Part shown: piece after piece, positions 19,450-31,632 of the stretch | Numbering within the stretch: the stretch's first letter is position 1 | Layout of the letters: each line of letters starts with the position of its first letter | Source of the DNA: Oreohelix idahoensis | Lineage: Eukaryota; Mollusca; Gastropoda; Stylommatophora; Oreohelicidae | Direction of reading: 5' to 3' | DNA: 64,000 bases | Assembly (NCBI GenBank): GCA_024509875.1 | Contig: JAMPIV010005830.1 | Location: forward strand, 474,501-538,500 | Notes under the pieces: model-generated | What the model saw: the letters and a program-made list of their open reading frames with translations, nothing else | Told to the model about the DNA's origin: nothing | Database searches by the model: none | Made by a program: the position numbers and the translations under genes

Positions 19450-22410
19450 TGTCAGTGGTGAAAGCCAAAAGGAAGCCACTGACATGCGAACGGACGTCCT
19501 GACCGCAAAACATGATACAAGAATAGGATTTTGGAATGTCAGGACAATGAATGAGACGAGTAAACTAAAACAGGCCACGGCAGAAATGAGAAACTATAGA
19601 TTACACATTCTAGGGATAAGCGAGAGCAGATGGACAAGGGCAGGAAAAGTTAAAACAGCAACAGGAGAAACAGTACTTTACTCTGGAAGAGAGGATGGAC
19701 AGCACAATGAAGGTGTAGCCATTATTCTACAGAAAGGAATAGAAAGGACATTACTGGAATGGAAACCCATCAACAACAGACTGATAAGATTAAGATTGAG
19801 AGGTAGATTCACCAATACTACAATAATACAATGCTGCGCACCAACGAATGACAGCGATGAAGAGGTCAAGGATGAATTCTATCAACAACTGCAGAAAGAA
19901 ATGGAAGACACGCCTAGATATGATCTTATTATAGTAATGGGAGACCTCAATGCAAAAGCTGGTACACACAATACATATAATGAAAGAGTAATGGGGAAAT
20001 GCGGCAGCGGAACAGGAAACGAAAATGGGGATAAATTAATAAGTTTCTGTAGTATTAACAACCTGGTCATTGGAGGAAGACTTTTCCCACATAAAGAAAT
20101 TCACAAATTAACATCGGAATCACCAAATGGTCGGGACAGAAACCAGATAGACCACATCATGATTAATGGTAGATGGAGACATGCATTACAAGATGTGAAG
20201 GTAAGAAGAGGTGCAGATGTGGGAAGTGATCACCATTTAGTAGTAGCAAAACTGAAAGTGAAACTAAGAAGGGCTGGACCAACTGTAACTACACAGACAA
20301 GATTTGACATCAGCAAATTGAAGGACCCCCCTTACCAGAAAAGCTTTTGCGGCTGACATAAAGAAACGATATCAATTTGCCAAAAGTCAGGAAAAGACAT
20401 TGACTGATGATATAGACCAGAAATTCAACACCATTTCAACAATATATAAGGAAAGCAGCAAATCATGCTTGGGATTCCAGCAAAGGAAGAAGCAAAACTG
20501 GATAACACCAGAAACATTAAACACCATAACACTGAGAAAGGAACTGAAAAGAAAGAAAACAGAAGCTAAGTCCCCCAGGTTAAAGCAACTATATAGCGAA
20601 CAGTACAGTCAGCTGGACAAGGAAGTTAAACGCCAAACCCGAGCCAACAAAATTAATTTCCTAGACGATCTTGCAAGACAGGCAGAAGAGGCAGCATTGA
20701 GAAATGAACAAAGCACAGTATACAAAATAACTAAATTCATCAGCGGAAAACGAGGTGCAAACAATATTACATTAGTAAGAGATAAGCAAGGAAATCTCAT
20801 CACGACAGCAGAGGGACAGGAAACAAGATGGGCAGAGCACTTCAGAGAAACTCTGTACAAGGAACCACCAGAGACACAATTGAATGTTCCTGAGGCTGAA
20901 AACGATCTAGATGTTAATACAGACATTCCACGAAAAGAAGAAATCATCACAGCAATCAAAGGGTTAAAGAACGGAAAAGCTCCTGGCCATGATAACTTAA
21001 ATGCAGAGCTATTTAAGACAGACCCTGAGCTAGCAGCAGAACTATTAGAACCACTATTTGCACAAGTGTGGAAAACGGGGCAACACCATCAGAGTGGAAT
21101 AAAGGAATAATTGTCAAATTGCCCAAGAAGGGAGATCTTGCAGACTGCAATAATTGGAGAGGAATCACTCTTCTCTCAGTTCCCAGCAAAATACTAGGCA
21201 GGATAATTATACAGAGAATTTCAAAAGCAGTAAACCACAAACTGAGGAAAGAACAAGCAGGATTTAGAAAGAACAGAAGATGTGTAGATCATATATTCAC
21301 TCTCAGGAACATTATAGAGCAGTGCTCAGAATGGCAAAGACAGCTGTACATTAATTTCGTTGATTTTGAAAAGGCTTTTGACAGTATAAATAGGGACAGT
21401 TTATAGAAAATACTGAGGGCTTATGGAATTCCAAGCTGCATAGTGTCAATCATAAAAAGCCTCTATGCCAACTTTACGTGTAGTGTTGGGCAGAGCAACC
21501 TCTAACCTTTGAGGTGAAGACAGGAGTACGACAGGGAATCCCCTTATCAACCACTCTATTTTTAACAGTCATAGATTGGGTGATGCGCCAGACAACAGAG
21601 GGCAGTCCAAGAGGAATAAGATGGACTACATTATCTACATTGGAAGATCTGGAATCTGCAGATGGCATTGCACTACTAGCACATTCACATCAACACATCC
21701 AGGAAAAAACGGATAAACTTAATAAGTTTAGCCAGCAGGTGGGCTTGAACATCAATTTAAAGAAGTCAGAGGTCATGACGCTCAATGTGAGCAACCCTGA
21801 GCCCATATCAGTAAGGAATCAGCAACTGGTACAGACAGACACCTTCACATACCTAGGATGCATAGTAACACCAGACGGCGGGGCTGGCAAAGACATTAAC
21901 ATCAGAATGAATAAGGCAAGTTAGCCTTTCTTAGCCTAAACAACATCTGGAAGTCCTCTCAATACAGCACAAGCACAAAATTAAGATTATATCAGAGTTG
22001 TGTGCTTTCTGTGCTTCTATATGGTGCAGAATGATGGAGAGTTACAGAGAAGGAAATGTCGAAATTGTCCTCTTTTCACACAACATGCATAAGACATGCA
22101 CACCATCATAGCTGGCAGACGCTGGAGCTGGGTTGGCCATGTCCTCAGAAGAGACCCCGTTGCCATCACAAGAACAGCTATGCTTTGGACCCCTGAAGGA
22201 AAACGAAAGAGAGGCCGACCAAAAACAACCTGGCGGAGGACTGTGGAGGCTGAGATGCAAAGAATGAACCAGAGTTGGGGCACTGTACGAAGGATGGCCG
22301 CCGACCGAGCAAAGTGGAATCAATTTGTTGTTGCCCTACAAGACGCCACTAGGCGTGATGGCCACTGACTGCTTTGACGGTCGGCGGCTAAGGATCAAAG
22401 AAGAAGAAGA
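19450..22410 (+). mobile_element. LINE-A copy 1 (5'-truncated non-LTR retrotransposon)
   Basis: About 2.96 kb, flanked by an imperfect 10-bp duplication AGTTCCATAC (19440-19449) and AGTTCTATAC (22411-22420), 9/10 identical. It ends in 'ggatcaaagaagaagaag', a simple GAA-type tail rather than poly(A). Relative to copy 2 it lacks about the first 290 bp. The domain order (APE endonuclease, RT, Arg-rich C terminus) and tail resemble the RTE clade (BovB/SR2 type). That placement is family knowledge and could be off. Confidence 0.88.
19484..22368 (+). pseudogene. LINE-A copy 1 endonuclease-reverse transcriptase, multiply broken
   Basis: Would nick target DNA and reverse-transcribe the element RNA. 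The first frame (19484-20356, 290 residues) is an APE endonuclease: FWNVRT, GISESRW, VMGDLNAK and GSDHHLVV supply the metal-binding and catalytic blocks. Frame is lost near 20330. The next frame (20400-21110) is the linker and RT N-terminus; frame changes again near 21080. The 21068-21406 frame has the RT fingers with FVDFEKAFDSI and ends in a stop at 21404-21406. After it, 21514-21924 has GVRQGIPLS, but the expected FADD catalytic box reads SADG. The final piece (22096-22368) is the GKRKRGRPKTTWRRT C-terminal block. Several breaks plus loss of an active-site Asp make it inactive. Confidence 0.9.
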
Positions 22411-22605
22411 AGTTCTATACGGAGCAGGGAGGAAAAGATGAAAGAAATGATGTACATTCTAAGTATAATACTTTCAGTTTCAAACTAGTGTAAATGTCTA
22501 TGTGAAAATATTCATTTTAAAATTAATGGAAGTTTCAAACTGTTCAAATCAGTATAAACATAAATGAAAACATATTCTATCGGTACTATTAACCATTTCA
22601 TTTAA

Positions 22606-22618
22606 ATGTAAAGTAACT
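22606..22618. repeat. 13-bp target-site duplication of SINE S4, left
   Basis: ATGTAAAGTAACT, repeated exactly at 22897-22909 across the SINE. Confidence 0.95.
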
Positions 22619-22896
22619 TTTTTTTTTTTTTTTTCCTTAACCAGCGGCACTTGGGCTTTCAGCCCTTCGGCCCAATGACATGTCATTGCGAGGCTGGGGA
22701 ACCTGAGGACTTTCCTTCCAACCCGGTCAGGAGCTTCGCTCCTTCCCATCCACAGAGGGTTTATCACAGGAGCCGTTCAGGCTATTCAGTCAAATTTCCG
22801 GCCGTAAACATTTCTTCAAACGCCGACGCCCGGGTTTGAACCATGAACACCTGGTCGCCAGTACAACGTCGTAGCCATTACACCAGCGCGGCTCCC
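22619..22896 (-). mobile_element. full-length tRNA-derived SINE S4 (278 bp)
   Basis: Minus-strand element whose 5' end (GGGAGCCGCGC) lies at 22896. A box TGGTGTAATGG is at 22885-22875 and B-box-like GGTTCAAACCC at 22842-22832. It ends in poly(A), the T run at 22619-22636. The exact 13-bp flanking repeat shows a complete, recent insertion by target-primed reverse transcription. It needs a partner LINE with a poly(A)-type tail, unlike the GAA-tailed LINEs seen here. Confidence 0.92.
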
Positions 22897-22909
22897 ATGT
22901 AAAGTAACT

Positions 22910-23655
22910 ATAAAAGCTATTCAATTTAAATGTAAAAAAAAAGTTTTAGCTCGATGGATTAAATTTAATTCTCATCGAGGATGAATTCTGAGTTAAATGG
23001 GATGGTGGAATGGGAAGATAGGGACCCATAACCATGGGTTGGAAAACGCAAAACTTAGAAGAGCGTTTCGTTTCTATTCTTTACCATAGTTATTGGTGGT
23101 AACATCAAAAGTACTATCTCTGGAACAAGAAGAGAACAGAGGCCTTAGCTTTAAGACGAGGGAACCATCTTTGTAGACTTTCCCTGACATTTATGGGAAA
23201 CGAGCTACACCCTACAACCTTGACCAGCGGCGAGTGTGAGCAGTGTAAAAAGAACCAACCCATCAGAAGGAGCAGAACCGTCATTGGCAGCTAAGTTCAA
23301 TATAGGCTGCCACTTAAACTTTTTGTAACAATTTACCTCCTATCACGACCGTGAAGATAACTTTTTCTTGATCCATAACTATTCAAATTATTTTCAAACT
23401 GTTAAAACTTAAGTGATTATTAAATTTTGTTATTTGTAAATTTACAAAATTTTAATTCGATTTAATCATTTTAAAGTTACTCTTGTTTGTCTCAGTCAAT
23501 TTACTACGCATACTCTAAACTGAGCTACACCAGAATAATAAGAATTTCCCTGAGTTAATCAGAGGTTTAACGAGCTAACATAAACCATTGCTTAATCCTT
23601 CACAAACGTTTTCGGCAGATTCTAGAATTAACGCGCTCAGCCAAATGCAACAATG
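22910..23655. other. unassigned non-coding stretch
   Basis: Starts with A/T-rich DNA repeating 'aatttaaatgtaaa', probably a continuation of the SINE target. No gene or named repeat seen. Confidence 0.35.
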
Positions 23656-23659
23656 TTTT

Positions 23660-23960
23660 CGCTTATCTGAATGTGACGTGTAATGGAAAAGAGTCTACAG
23701 TAATCTGACAGCCTATTGTAACCTCATAGGTGCTCTGTGATTTGCTTGTTAAAAACATGCATTATACTGTCTGTCTTTACTTACACAGCTTACTCTTTCG
23801 TCCCGACTCTTTTCTTTCAAAACGAGCTAACACAGTGTTTGCAAACTTCGTGACCTGTCAGTCATAACAGGAAAACAAATCAGGCTTTGTTTACCTCCTC
23901 CACGCACGCGATCTCAACTGTCAATCATTTCATTCTGAATTTTCTGACCTGATCACAAGG
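23660..23960. repeat. outer arm of large inverted repeat, left
   Basis: Matches 30735-31005 in inverse orientation. Shared left/right words include 'acagtaatctgacag', 'tgatttgct', 'cgtgacctg' and 'tgtcaatcat'. Divergence is moderate, so the arms are not recent. Confidence 0.75.
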
Positions 23961-25205
23961 GCGTCCAGCGGTCTTCTTTTGTTTGTTACTTTTCTCCTGT
24001 ACTTGGCTTGTGCGTTACCAATTTCATTTATAAACGTGTACTCGCCAAATGGTATTTGAGAACAATAAAATTTAACACTGGACGTACGGAATCCAGATTT
24101 ATATTTTTACCAGCCACAGTGGTGTACATATAATATTATTATTGTTCCCCGACTCCTGACAGTCGTAATTCAAGTGGAGTATATTTCTAGATACATACGC
24201 TGTGCAGAATCGGCGCTCTAACCCAGAGTTGGCCGATAGAAGAACCATCATCATCATTTGGAACATTTTAGCAACCAGATGTTTCCCAATACTGGAAGTA
24301 TTCTTTCGTTTGTTTTTATTTTTTTTAAAAGGTGAAACCTCAAGAACTATCCACAGTTTTAACTATTTGTAGTAACACTTATATCTCCAGGAGAAGCACC
24401 ATATTAGGCGTTCACCTCACTAGTTAGTTTCTGGGGATGATGTCTTCCCTTGTTTATTCATTCATTGTGTTTGACCTTTAGGGTCAGAGGTTGACAGTTC
24501 GGCGTGGGCCTATGGGAAGGTTTTTTAAGCGGGAGTGAGATATACTTCCGGGAAGCCGGGAGGTCCTGTTTTTCTGAAGGGACCAAGAGTCCATTGTTTT
24601 TCGGGGAGAATCTTCGAAGTAACTGCTATGGCAGTTTCCCCCAGTGAATCTCTGTGCGTCGGGATGACGACAGAATTCCTTGTGTAGTTCTGAGGATTCA
24701 TTTACCAGGTAATACCGACCTTTATGCATTATTACGCTTTTCGGTGGCAGAACATGTAAAGGATTACCTAGGGTGAACAGCAGCTCACTGATCCGCCATT
24801 TCAGAACTTATATATTTGTGCTCGAGGTAGCCATCCAAGACTGTTAGTCTTATATTGTCCAGAAATCCAGTGACGAAGATATATTGTGGGAGCCGCAGAT
24901 TGGCGGAACTTCTATCTACAATAAGTATTACTGCAGGGTTGATGATAACCTATTTAACAGAAGTACACGGCCGACGTTAGGACGAGGCCTGTGCTTCCGG
25001 CTATTATACTACAGCCTGATATGTGCAATTGGCAGGGAGTGCCAAGTTGCACCTGTGTGTCAAGGTAACTAAGGCATCTGACGCGTTTAGTCAGAGACGC
25101 CAAGGGCGACGCTACGAACTGTCATTATTGAAGAACTTTGCTATTGACCATGCACGTCTATTCTGATGTTTACCTTTTTGAATGCCAAATGTATACCTAT
25201 CGATG
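23961..25205. other. unassigned DNA between inverted arms, left
   Basis: No coding region recognised. The right-hand counterpart interval is 29860-30735, and I could not align the two convincingly. Confidence 0.35.
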
Positions 25206-25850
25206 TCAGGTCAGCATGACCATGCCAGGCAATTAGGTAAGAGTGTGAGAGTGGCCACTGCTTGAGAGAGTGTGTGAGTATTTTTCCTTGTTTGCTGGAA
25301 ACTATCCATATATCTGATTTGTCTAAATTTTGTTACTTTACTGGGTCTCATAGAGTACCAATACTGTTCATTCTGTAACATAGTGCTAACCTTCAACCTT
25401 TGGATTAATAATTTTGGGTTTTTTTTCTCCATTCGGAGAGAGTGCACTTTTCTGCTTTATTTCATATGCATGTAAATGACTCTTTTTTTTTAAATCTTTT
25501 TCTTGAGATATTTTGATGTTGTCAAGTTTAATGACAATAAACTACAAAGAAACTTACCTTTGTGTGTTGTTCAGACCCATACACATTTATCCGTAGTTTT
25601 TCACGTTTGTGTGTCTTGTTGTCACATAGCTGTGTGTGTGTAGAGTAACTTATCTATTCTTGATAGGGAGGCAAAGGCTGTCTGGTAATAAAGTACAGTC
25701 GTACGGATAGCCTGGAGGAGATAAACTAATCACTCCAGAGACATATCTTTCCCTCAATCTACCACCTGTGAAATATATTTTCTATACCTTTTTCTCGCGT
25801 ATCTGTCGACATCCACTCTACTTAGACGGGCCAAATAAAACAATTAACCT
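25206..25850. repeat. inner arm of large inverted repeat, left
   Basis: Aligns with 29230-29855 in inverse orientation over roughly 640 bp. Shared phrases include 'gagtggccactg', 'aaatttt...actttactgggt', 'aacttgacaac' (as its complement), 'cacgtttgtgtgtcttgttg' and 'gtcgtacggatagcctgg'. Confidence 0.8.
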
Positions 25851-25894
25851 ACCGCACGACACTGAATATCTTGTGAATGCGACTATGTGATAGA

Positions 25895-26028
25895 AGTGTC
25901 ATTTCACTTCTATCTACATATCTGCCAAGAGTAATCTTGTGCGAATGTAGACACATTTGAAGCCCATATTACATACTCGTGAGTTTTGGCCACTGTTGGA
26001 CCACTACTGCAAAGCAGGGGATGCAATA
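25895..26028. repeat. dispersed repeat R2, copy 1
   Basis: Inverse counterpart of 35885-36010. It shares 'aagagtaatcttgtgcgaa', 'gttttggccactgttggacc' and 'actactgcaaagcagggg'. It abuts the 30-bp satellite on its right side. Confidence 0.75.
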
Positions 26029-27430
26029 CCATCACACCTTTCCGTACCTTCTTAGCTTTTATTAAACCTTCCCGTACCTCCTTAGCTTTTATTAAACCTT
26101 CCCGTACCTCCTTAGCTTTTATCAAACCTTCCCGTACCCCCATAGCTTTTAGTAAACCTTCCTGAACTCATATAACTTTTAGTAAACTTTCCAGTTACCC
26201 CCCCCCCCCCCCCCCACAAAAAAAAGATTTTAGTAAACCTTCCCAAAACCCCACAGCTTTTAGTAAACCTTCCCGTACCCCCATAGCTTTTATTAAACCT
26301 TCCCGTACCCCCATAGCTTTTAGTAAACCTTTCTGAACAACTATAACTTTGAGTAAACCTTCCAGTTATCCCCCGCCCCCCAAGATTTTAGTAAACCTTC
26401 CCAAAACCCCACAGCATTTACTAAACCTTCCCGTACCCCCATAGCTTTTAGTAAACCTTCCCATAACCCCATGGTTGTAAGTAAAACTTTCCTTGCCCCC
26501 AAGACTTTTAGTAAACCTTCCCTACCTCCTTAGCTTTTATTAAAATTCCCGTACCCCAACAGCTTTTAGTAAACCTTCCTGAACCCCTATAACTTTTAGT
26601 AAATCTTCCAGCTACCCCCTCCCCAAAGCTTTTAGTGAACCTTCCCAAAACCCCACAGCTTTTAGTAAACCTTCCCGTACCTCCTTAGCTTTTATTAAAC
26701 CTTCCCGTACCCCCATAGACTTTAGTAAACCTTCCCGAACCCCTATAACTTTTAGTAAACCTTCCAGTTACCCCCCCCCCCCCCCCAAGCTTTTAGTAAA
26801 CTTCCCAAAACCCCACAGCTTTTAGTAAACCTTCCCGTACCCCCATAGCTTTTAGTAAACCTTCCCATACCCCCATGGTTGTAAGTAAAACTTTCCGTGC
26901 CCCCAAGGCTTTTAGTAAACCTTCCCTACCTATTTAGCTTTTATTAAACCTTCCCGTACCCCCATAGCTCTTAGTAAACTTTCTGAACCCCTATAACTTT
27001 TAGTAAATCTTCCAGTTACCCTTTCTCCCCCCCCCTCCCCCCCGCTCAAGCTTTTAGTAAATCTTCCCAAAACCCCACAGCTTTTAGTAAACCTTTCTGT
27101 ACCTCCTTAGCTTTTATTAAACCTTCTCGTACCCCCATAGCTTTTAGTAAACGTTCCTGAACATCTATAACTTTTAGTAAACATTCAAGTTCCCCCCCCC
27201 CCCCCTCCCCAAAGCTTTTTGTAAACCTTCCCAAAACCCCACAGCTTTTAGTAAACCTTCCCGTACCCCCATAGCTTTTAGTAAACCTTCCCATACCCCC
27301 ATGGTTGTAAGTAAAACTTTCCGTGCCCCCAAGGCTTTTAGTAAACTTTCCCTACCTCCTTGGCATTTAGTAAGTAGAACGTCCCTACCCCCTTGGCTTT
27401 AGTACACCTTCCCATACCCCTTTAGTTTTT
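26029..27430. repeat. 30-bp satellite, block 2, with ~270-300-bp higher-order units
   Basis: Same 'taaaccttcccgtacc' family as 17655-18488, 8 kb away. Units are arranged in a recurring order marked by poly-C runs (26192, 26768, 27190) followed by 'aaaaccccacagc', 'cccatggttgtaagtaaaac' and 'cccctataac' variants. These variant units recur at about 270-300 bp, showing a higher-order period. The encoded frames are artefacts. Confidence 0.92.
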
Positions 27431-27439
27431 AGTTTTCTT

Positions 27440-28560
27440 GTCTTTCTTTTAAAGAATCCCGTTCAACCATTGATGGGTTATAATTAAGACATTCGGCGTA
27501 CTAAGTGAAGTAAATAAAATTAAGTTTCCAATGCCCAAATATAGTACCTTCTTTCCCCCTGTACTCAGTCCAAATAGAGTAAATCAAAACTAAATCTGTA
27601 TGAATGTTTTTGTGTGTGATCTCCCCTGTCCAAGAAACAAACAAACAATAAAAATAAAACAAACAAACAAAAAAACTAAAATGATGTCTCTCATAACTAC
27701 CTTGTTGTTAATAAGGTGAAAAGGGGTGAGAAGGCCCGAGGGTGTCCGAGATTACATCAAATCCACCAATTATTTCCACAGTTATGGATGAATTGCATGC
27801 CTGTAAATAATCTAATATTGCTTTTCTCTGTTGTTCATACCTCCTACATTTTAACAGGAAATGCTATGTATTTTTTTTCTAGGCACTCTGCACAGAAAGG
27901 TTCTTCTATTCTAAAATAGCCCATTCCTAGTAGCAGTCTAAGAAGTTTCTTATTGCTTGGAATTTTTAGTTCATTAGATACCTGACACGTTCTTGCAAGA
28001 GCCTTGAACAATTTATAAGCATGTCTGCCCTTCAGACTTCCATCCCACTCTACTGTCCATTCCTCAATTATTATTTTTTAAATTAAGCTTTTGATCTCTG
28101 TTTACTCATCCCCACATTTATTTGGTTTCTATTATTTCTACTTTTCTTAGCTTTTTTATCTGCCTTTTAATTTCCTTGTATGCCAGTATGTGAAGGTATC
28201 CAAGCTTTTATAATAGAACATCCTCTGGAGCATAGGTAAGTATTTGCCAGTAATATCTCTTCTGCTATATCAGGTCTACTGCATTCTCGTAAGTTTCTTA
28301 TAGCTTGAATAGCAGAAAGTGAGTGTTAATACTGCCAATTTATGAGGAGGGTTGCTATAGAAGATATCCAGAACTTTCAGAATTGCAACCATCTCTGCCG
28401 TGAAAATAGATGCATTATCCGTTAAACTATATCCTTTCACCATTTGCATTATGGGAACATAAATTCCTATCCCCAATTTGTTAATATCCCCTTTAGACCC
28501 ATCTATGCACACTGTAATACTGTCCTTTGATATTTGTTGAATATATTTCTGTTATGACTA
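27440..28560 (-). pseudogene. LINE-C fragment: RNase H, C terminus and 3' UTR
   Basis: On the minus strand, 28512-28276 reads as an RNase H start (CIDGSKGDINKLGIGIYV, then SIFTAEMVAILKVLD with the catalytic Asp and Glu). Broken frames follow with KIPSNKKLLRLLLGMGYFRI near 27980-27900, then a 3' UTR ending near 27450 with 'atcccgttcaacc' (plus strand). It matches 14119-14852 and the 3' UTR at 62145-62465. Dead through stops and 5' truncation. Confidence 0.75.
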
Positions 28561-29225
28561 AATTCATAACACCATTATTGGTCGCTCTCAAACTTGGTTT
28601 GTTGAGCTGACTTCCTATTTACAAATCGTTTCTACGACAACACAGGAAGTACGTCACATTGTCTGCAGATTTCTTAGCAGACGTGGTTTCGCGGGCTACG
28701 ATCGAACATACGATCTAGTTAGCGTTCTCTTTGGATTTGTGTCTCCGTGGGAGAAGGCTGTGTTTCTTAAGTGCTCCTGAATGTGTACTTTTAATACTGG
28801 ATTTCAAATATTTTATCAGCTAGGATGTCTACCAGATAGAACCTAAGTTTTATATACTTATAAGGACTTGTCAGCGCTGAATGGTATGGAAAGGATGTGT
28901 AATGTGAGAATAAATATTTCAGCATTCTGACTCTGACAGCGTTCCTTTAGTCTACAAGACGTTAGACTACATATTGTCTGGCTAGTGAGTGCCACGGTCA
29001 TTCTTACTGATGCTTTTTATATGGAGCCACGTGAGTGAATAAAGTCTACATGTATTATTGTCAAACGTCAACTAGGCTTATGGAGATTTGTACTGCTAAG
29101 AACTGGCTCTCACATTTGTAAGATCTGTGCTTGTTGGACTGTGGTTACCCTAGACCCTAGATCTACTTGGACACCTCTCGCAACCTTATAGACGCCTGTT
29201 ATTTGAACCCTAACAATTTCCTGGC
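28561..29225. other. unassigned DNA inside the inverted repeat
   Basis: No gene, tandem array or recognised element; mixed composition. Confidence 0.35.
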
Positions 29226-29229
29226 TTTG

Positions 29230-29855
29230 TTTTTGACAGTAACCAAATCAGTTGTTTTATGAATTATGCCTGTAGAGTGGATTGTGATAGATACGTGAGA
29301 AAATGGTGTGAGAAATAGATTCCACGGGTGATAGCTTAAGGAACAAAATGTGTCTATGGAATGAGTAAGTTTATCTATTCCAGCCTATCTATACGACTAT
29401 AATTTAGTACAAGACAACCTTGCCCTCCTCGTACATATAAATATAAGTTTCACTACACACAAACAGATATGTGACAACAAGACACACAAACGTGAAAAAC
29501 TATGGTTACTTGGCTATGGGTCTGACCAACACACAAAGTTAAGTTTTCTTTGTTGTTTATTATCATTAAACTTGACAACACCAAATATCTAAAGAAAGAT
29601 CAAATAAAATTAGATTTACATACATATGAAAATAGCAGAATAAATGTGCCCTCCCCTCTGGAGAAAAAAAAATAACCCAAAAAGTTAATAACCCAAAGGT
29701 CGAAGGTTTGCACTATGTTACAGAGTAGACAGTAAAGTAAACAAGTTTCTACTATAGGCTACCCAGTAAAGTTAACAAGTTTAAGCAAAATCCAATTTTA
29801 GTAAGAGTGACTGAGTGGCCACTGTATGACAGAGAGAGTGAATATTTTTCTTGAT
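29230..29855. repeat. inner arm of large inverted repeat, right
   Basis: Inverse of 25206-25850. A short self-complementary piece (29760-29900, 'gttaactttactgggt' against 'acccagtaaagttaac') adds a local hairpin at its outer end. Confidence 0.8.
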
Positions 29856-29859
29856 TACA

Positions 29860-30734
29860 GGGACTTTACCAACATTGGATTTTGCTTAAACTTGTTAACT
29901 TTACTGGGTTCTTTTCAGCTGGTTCTTTTCAGCCTGTTCTTTGTCAAACTATGGAGTTTGGCATGCATTGGATGACTTGGCATTCGTAGAAGCTTCTCAG
30001 CCAGTATTTTCTTTTTCTCCTGAAAGGCATGTCGTTAAAAGCTATTAAATTATCGGCGTCTGTTAGTCGTCGTATGGTAATACATAATAGGCACTTATAA
30101 TAAATGCGCACAATGAAATAAAACGTGAATTCTATTCTGTCACTATCAGTCGCGCCTAGCATTTAAACCAGTCAGCTAACCGTCTCTTCTTGTGTGAGAA
30201 AGCGGGTGGTGAAAATTAACATGATAACTGAACATCTGGTATGAAATAGCTACGCGTTATTTTATTTCACTAGTTTGAACGCTAGAAAATAAAAGTGAAT
30301 TATAATGGTACGCTAACACTTTTAAACACGTAAGCACTAATTTCTATTACCAAAAAAATCAGAATGAAAGATACCCACTAATGCTATTAACACATTTAGT
30401 GAAATGGTTCTAGAACTGCGTGGTTAGACTATCCAAAAATTCTGAGTGACAACTGATAGCAGGTTTAAAAAAACACAGTTTATATATCATTATGTTTCTT
30501 TGATCTATAGATGATGTTACTTTTCGCACTATTGTGTGAGTAACGGATAATCAGAAACATGAGTTCCCCAGATAAAAGTTTACGGTCGGCCTTTCTCGGG
30601 CGTTCGACCGCCATCAAAGACTTGTATCCGTGTAACGGGGTTCTCGAAGATTTTTGCCCGTGATCGACGCCAAAGAGCCCAGGGGTTTTTCTGACTCCCC
30701 TGAGTACAAACTTCAAAGGGTCTGTGGTTATTCA
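29860..30734. other. unassigned DNA between inverted arms, right
   Basis: Only short frames without recognisable motifs. It contains 'ggcctttctcgggcgttcga' and other G/C-richer words near 30590, of unknown origin. Confidence 0.35.
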
Positions 30735-31005
30735 CGGGCGGTCTGTCAGGTATCGTATGATTGACAGATAAGCTCGCGTGAGAAAACTAGGTAAACAAAC
30801 TTGATTCGCTACCTGTTTTGACGGCAGGTCACGAAAGTTTGTAAACTTTTCGTTTGCTTATGTTCAGAGAAAAGAGGCGTGGATTAAAAAGTGAGTAAAC
30901 ACAGACTGTAAATGCCTGGTTTTGCTAGCAAATCATAGAACGCTACAAGATTACAAACCTGTCAGATTACTGTAAGCTCTCTTTCCATTGTACGTCACAG
31001 CCATC
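30735..31005. repeat. outer arm of large inverted repeat, right
   Basis: Inverse of 23660-23960. It ends where LINE-B homology begins. Confidence 0.75.
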
Positions 31006-31400
31006 AACTCAAGTTCTTTCCACGTCTTCCTCATCGCTTTTACTATTGTCTTCAGTACTCTTCTCCGTATCTTATTTGGTACATCTCTGTCTCTTTTACC
31101 GTGGTGTTCCAGAACAAGGATTGCCGTGTAATGCTGTCAACAGGTTTCCTCAATGTGTGTCCTACGAATCGCCAGCGTCTTCTTCTCATATCTTGTCCCA
31201 AAGGCACTTGTCTGGTTCTTGTCATCAGTTCCACATTAATGATCTTGTCATAATATTTTCTATTCTACGCAAGCATTCATTTATGGAAGTCTGTAGTATT
31301 TTGGTGGTTGTTTTTTGTTGTTCTCCATGTTTCAGAGCCATACAATGACCTGACATTTAAAGTTGAAAATTCTTATTGTCGTGTTGGACTTTATTAGGAT
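31006..31400 (-). pseudogene. LINE-B C-terminal fragment
   Basis: The minus-strand frame 31234-31052 contains ELMTRTRQVPLGQDMRRRRW and TLRKPVDSITRQSLFW, matching the copy at 55738-56172. The rest of the C terminus and the upstream RT thumb are frame-broken. Confidence 0.8.
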
Positions 31401-31570
31401 AGTTATTTACTAATATTCCCAGAAACCCCTTGTCCAGGCTATTTTACACCCATGGGGGTACGCGTACTCCAGGATGGGTACCTCTGGTCTGATGTGAGTA
31501 ATACGTTTCTTTTGCTCACCGGCTCTCTCAAGACATCTTCATTGCTCTTTTAAGCCGCCTGTGGTATTCT
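31401..31570. other. short unassigned spacer
   Basis: Between the LINE-B scrap and the 58-bp array edge; nothing recognised. Confidence 0.3.
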
Positions 31571-31632
31571 TAACATACTTCGTGGTTGTCGTTCTTGTTG
31601 TTCAACACTTTTTAGACACCCATATAGTTCCC
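31571..31632. repeat. left edge of the 58-bp array
   Basis: 'gtggttgtcgttcttgttgt' and 'tagacacccatatagttccc' match the divergent first units of the array that resumes at 34368. The last 11 bases, ATATAGTTCCC (31622-31632), are the target duplication of LINE-A copy 2. Confidence 0.85.
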
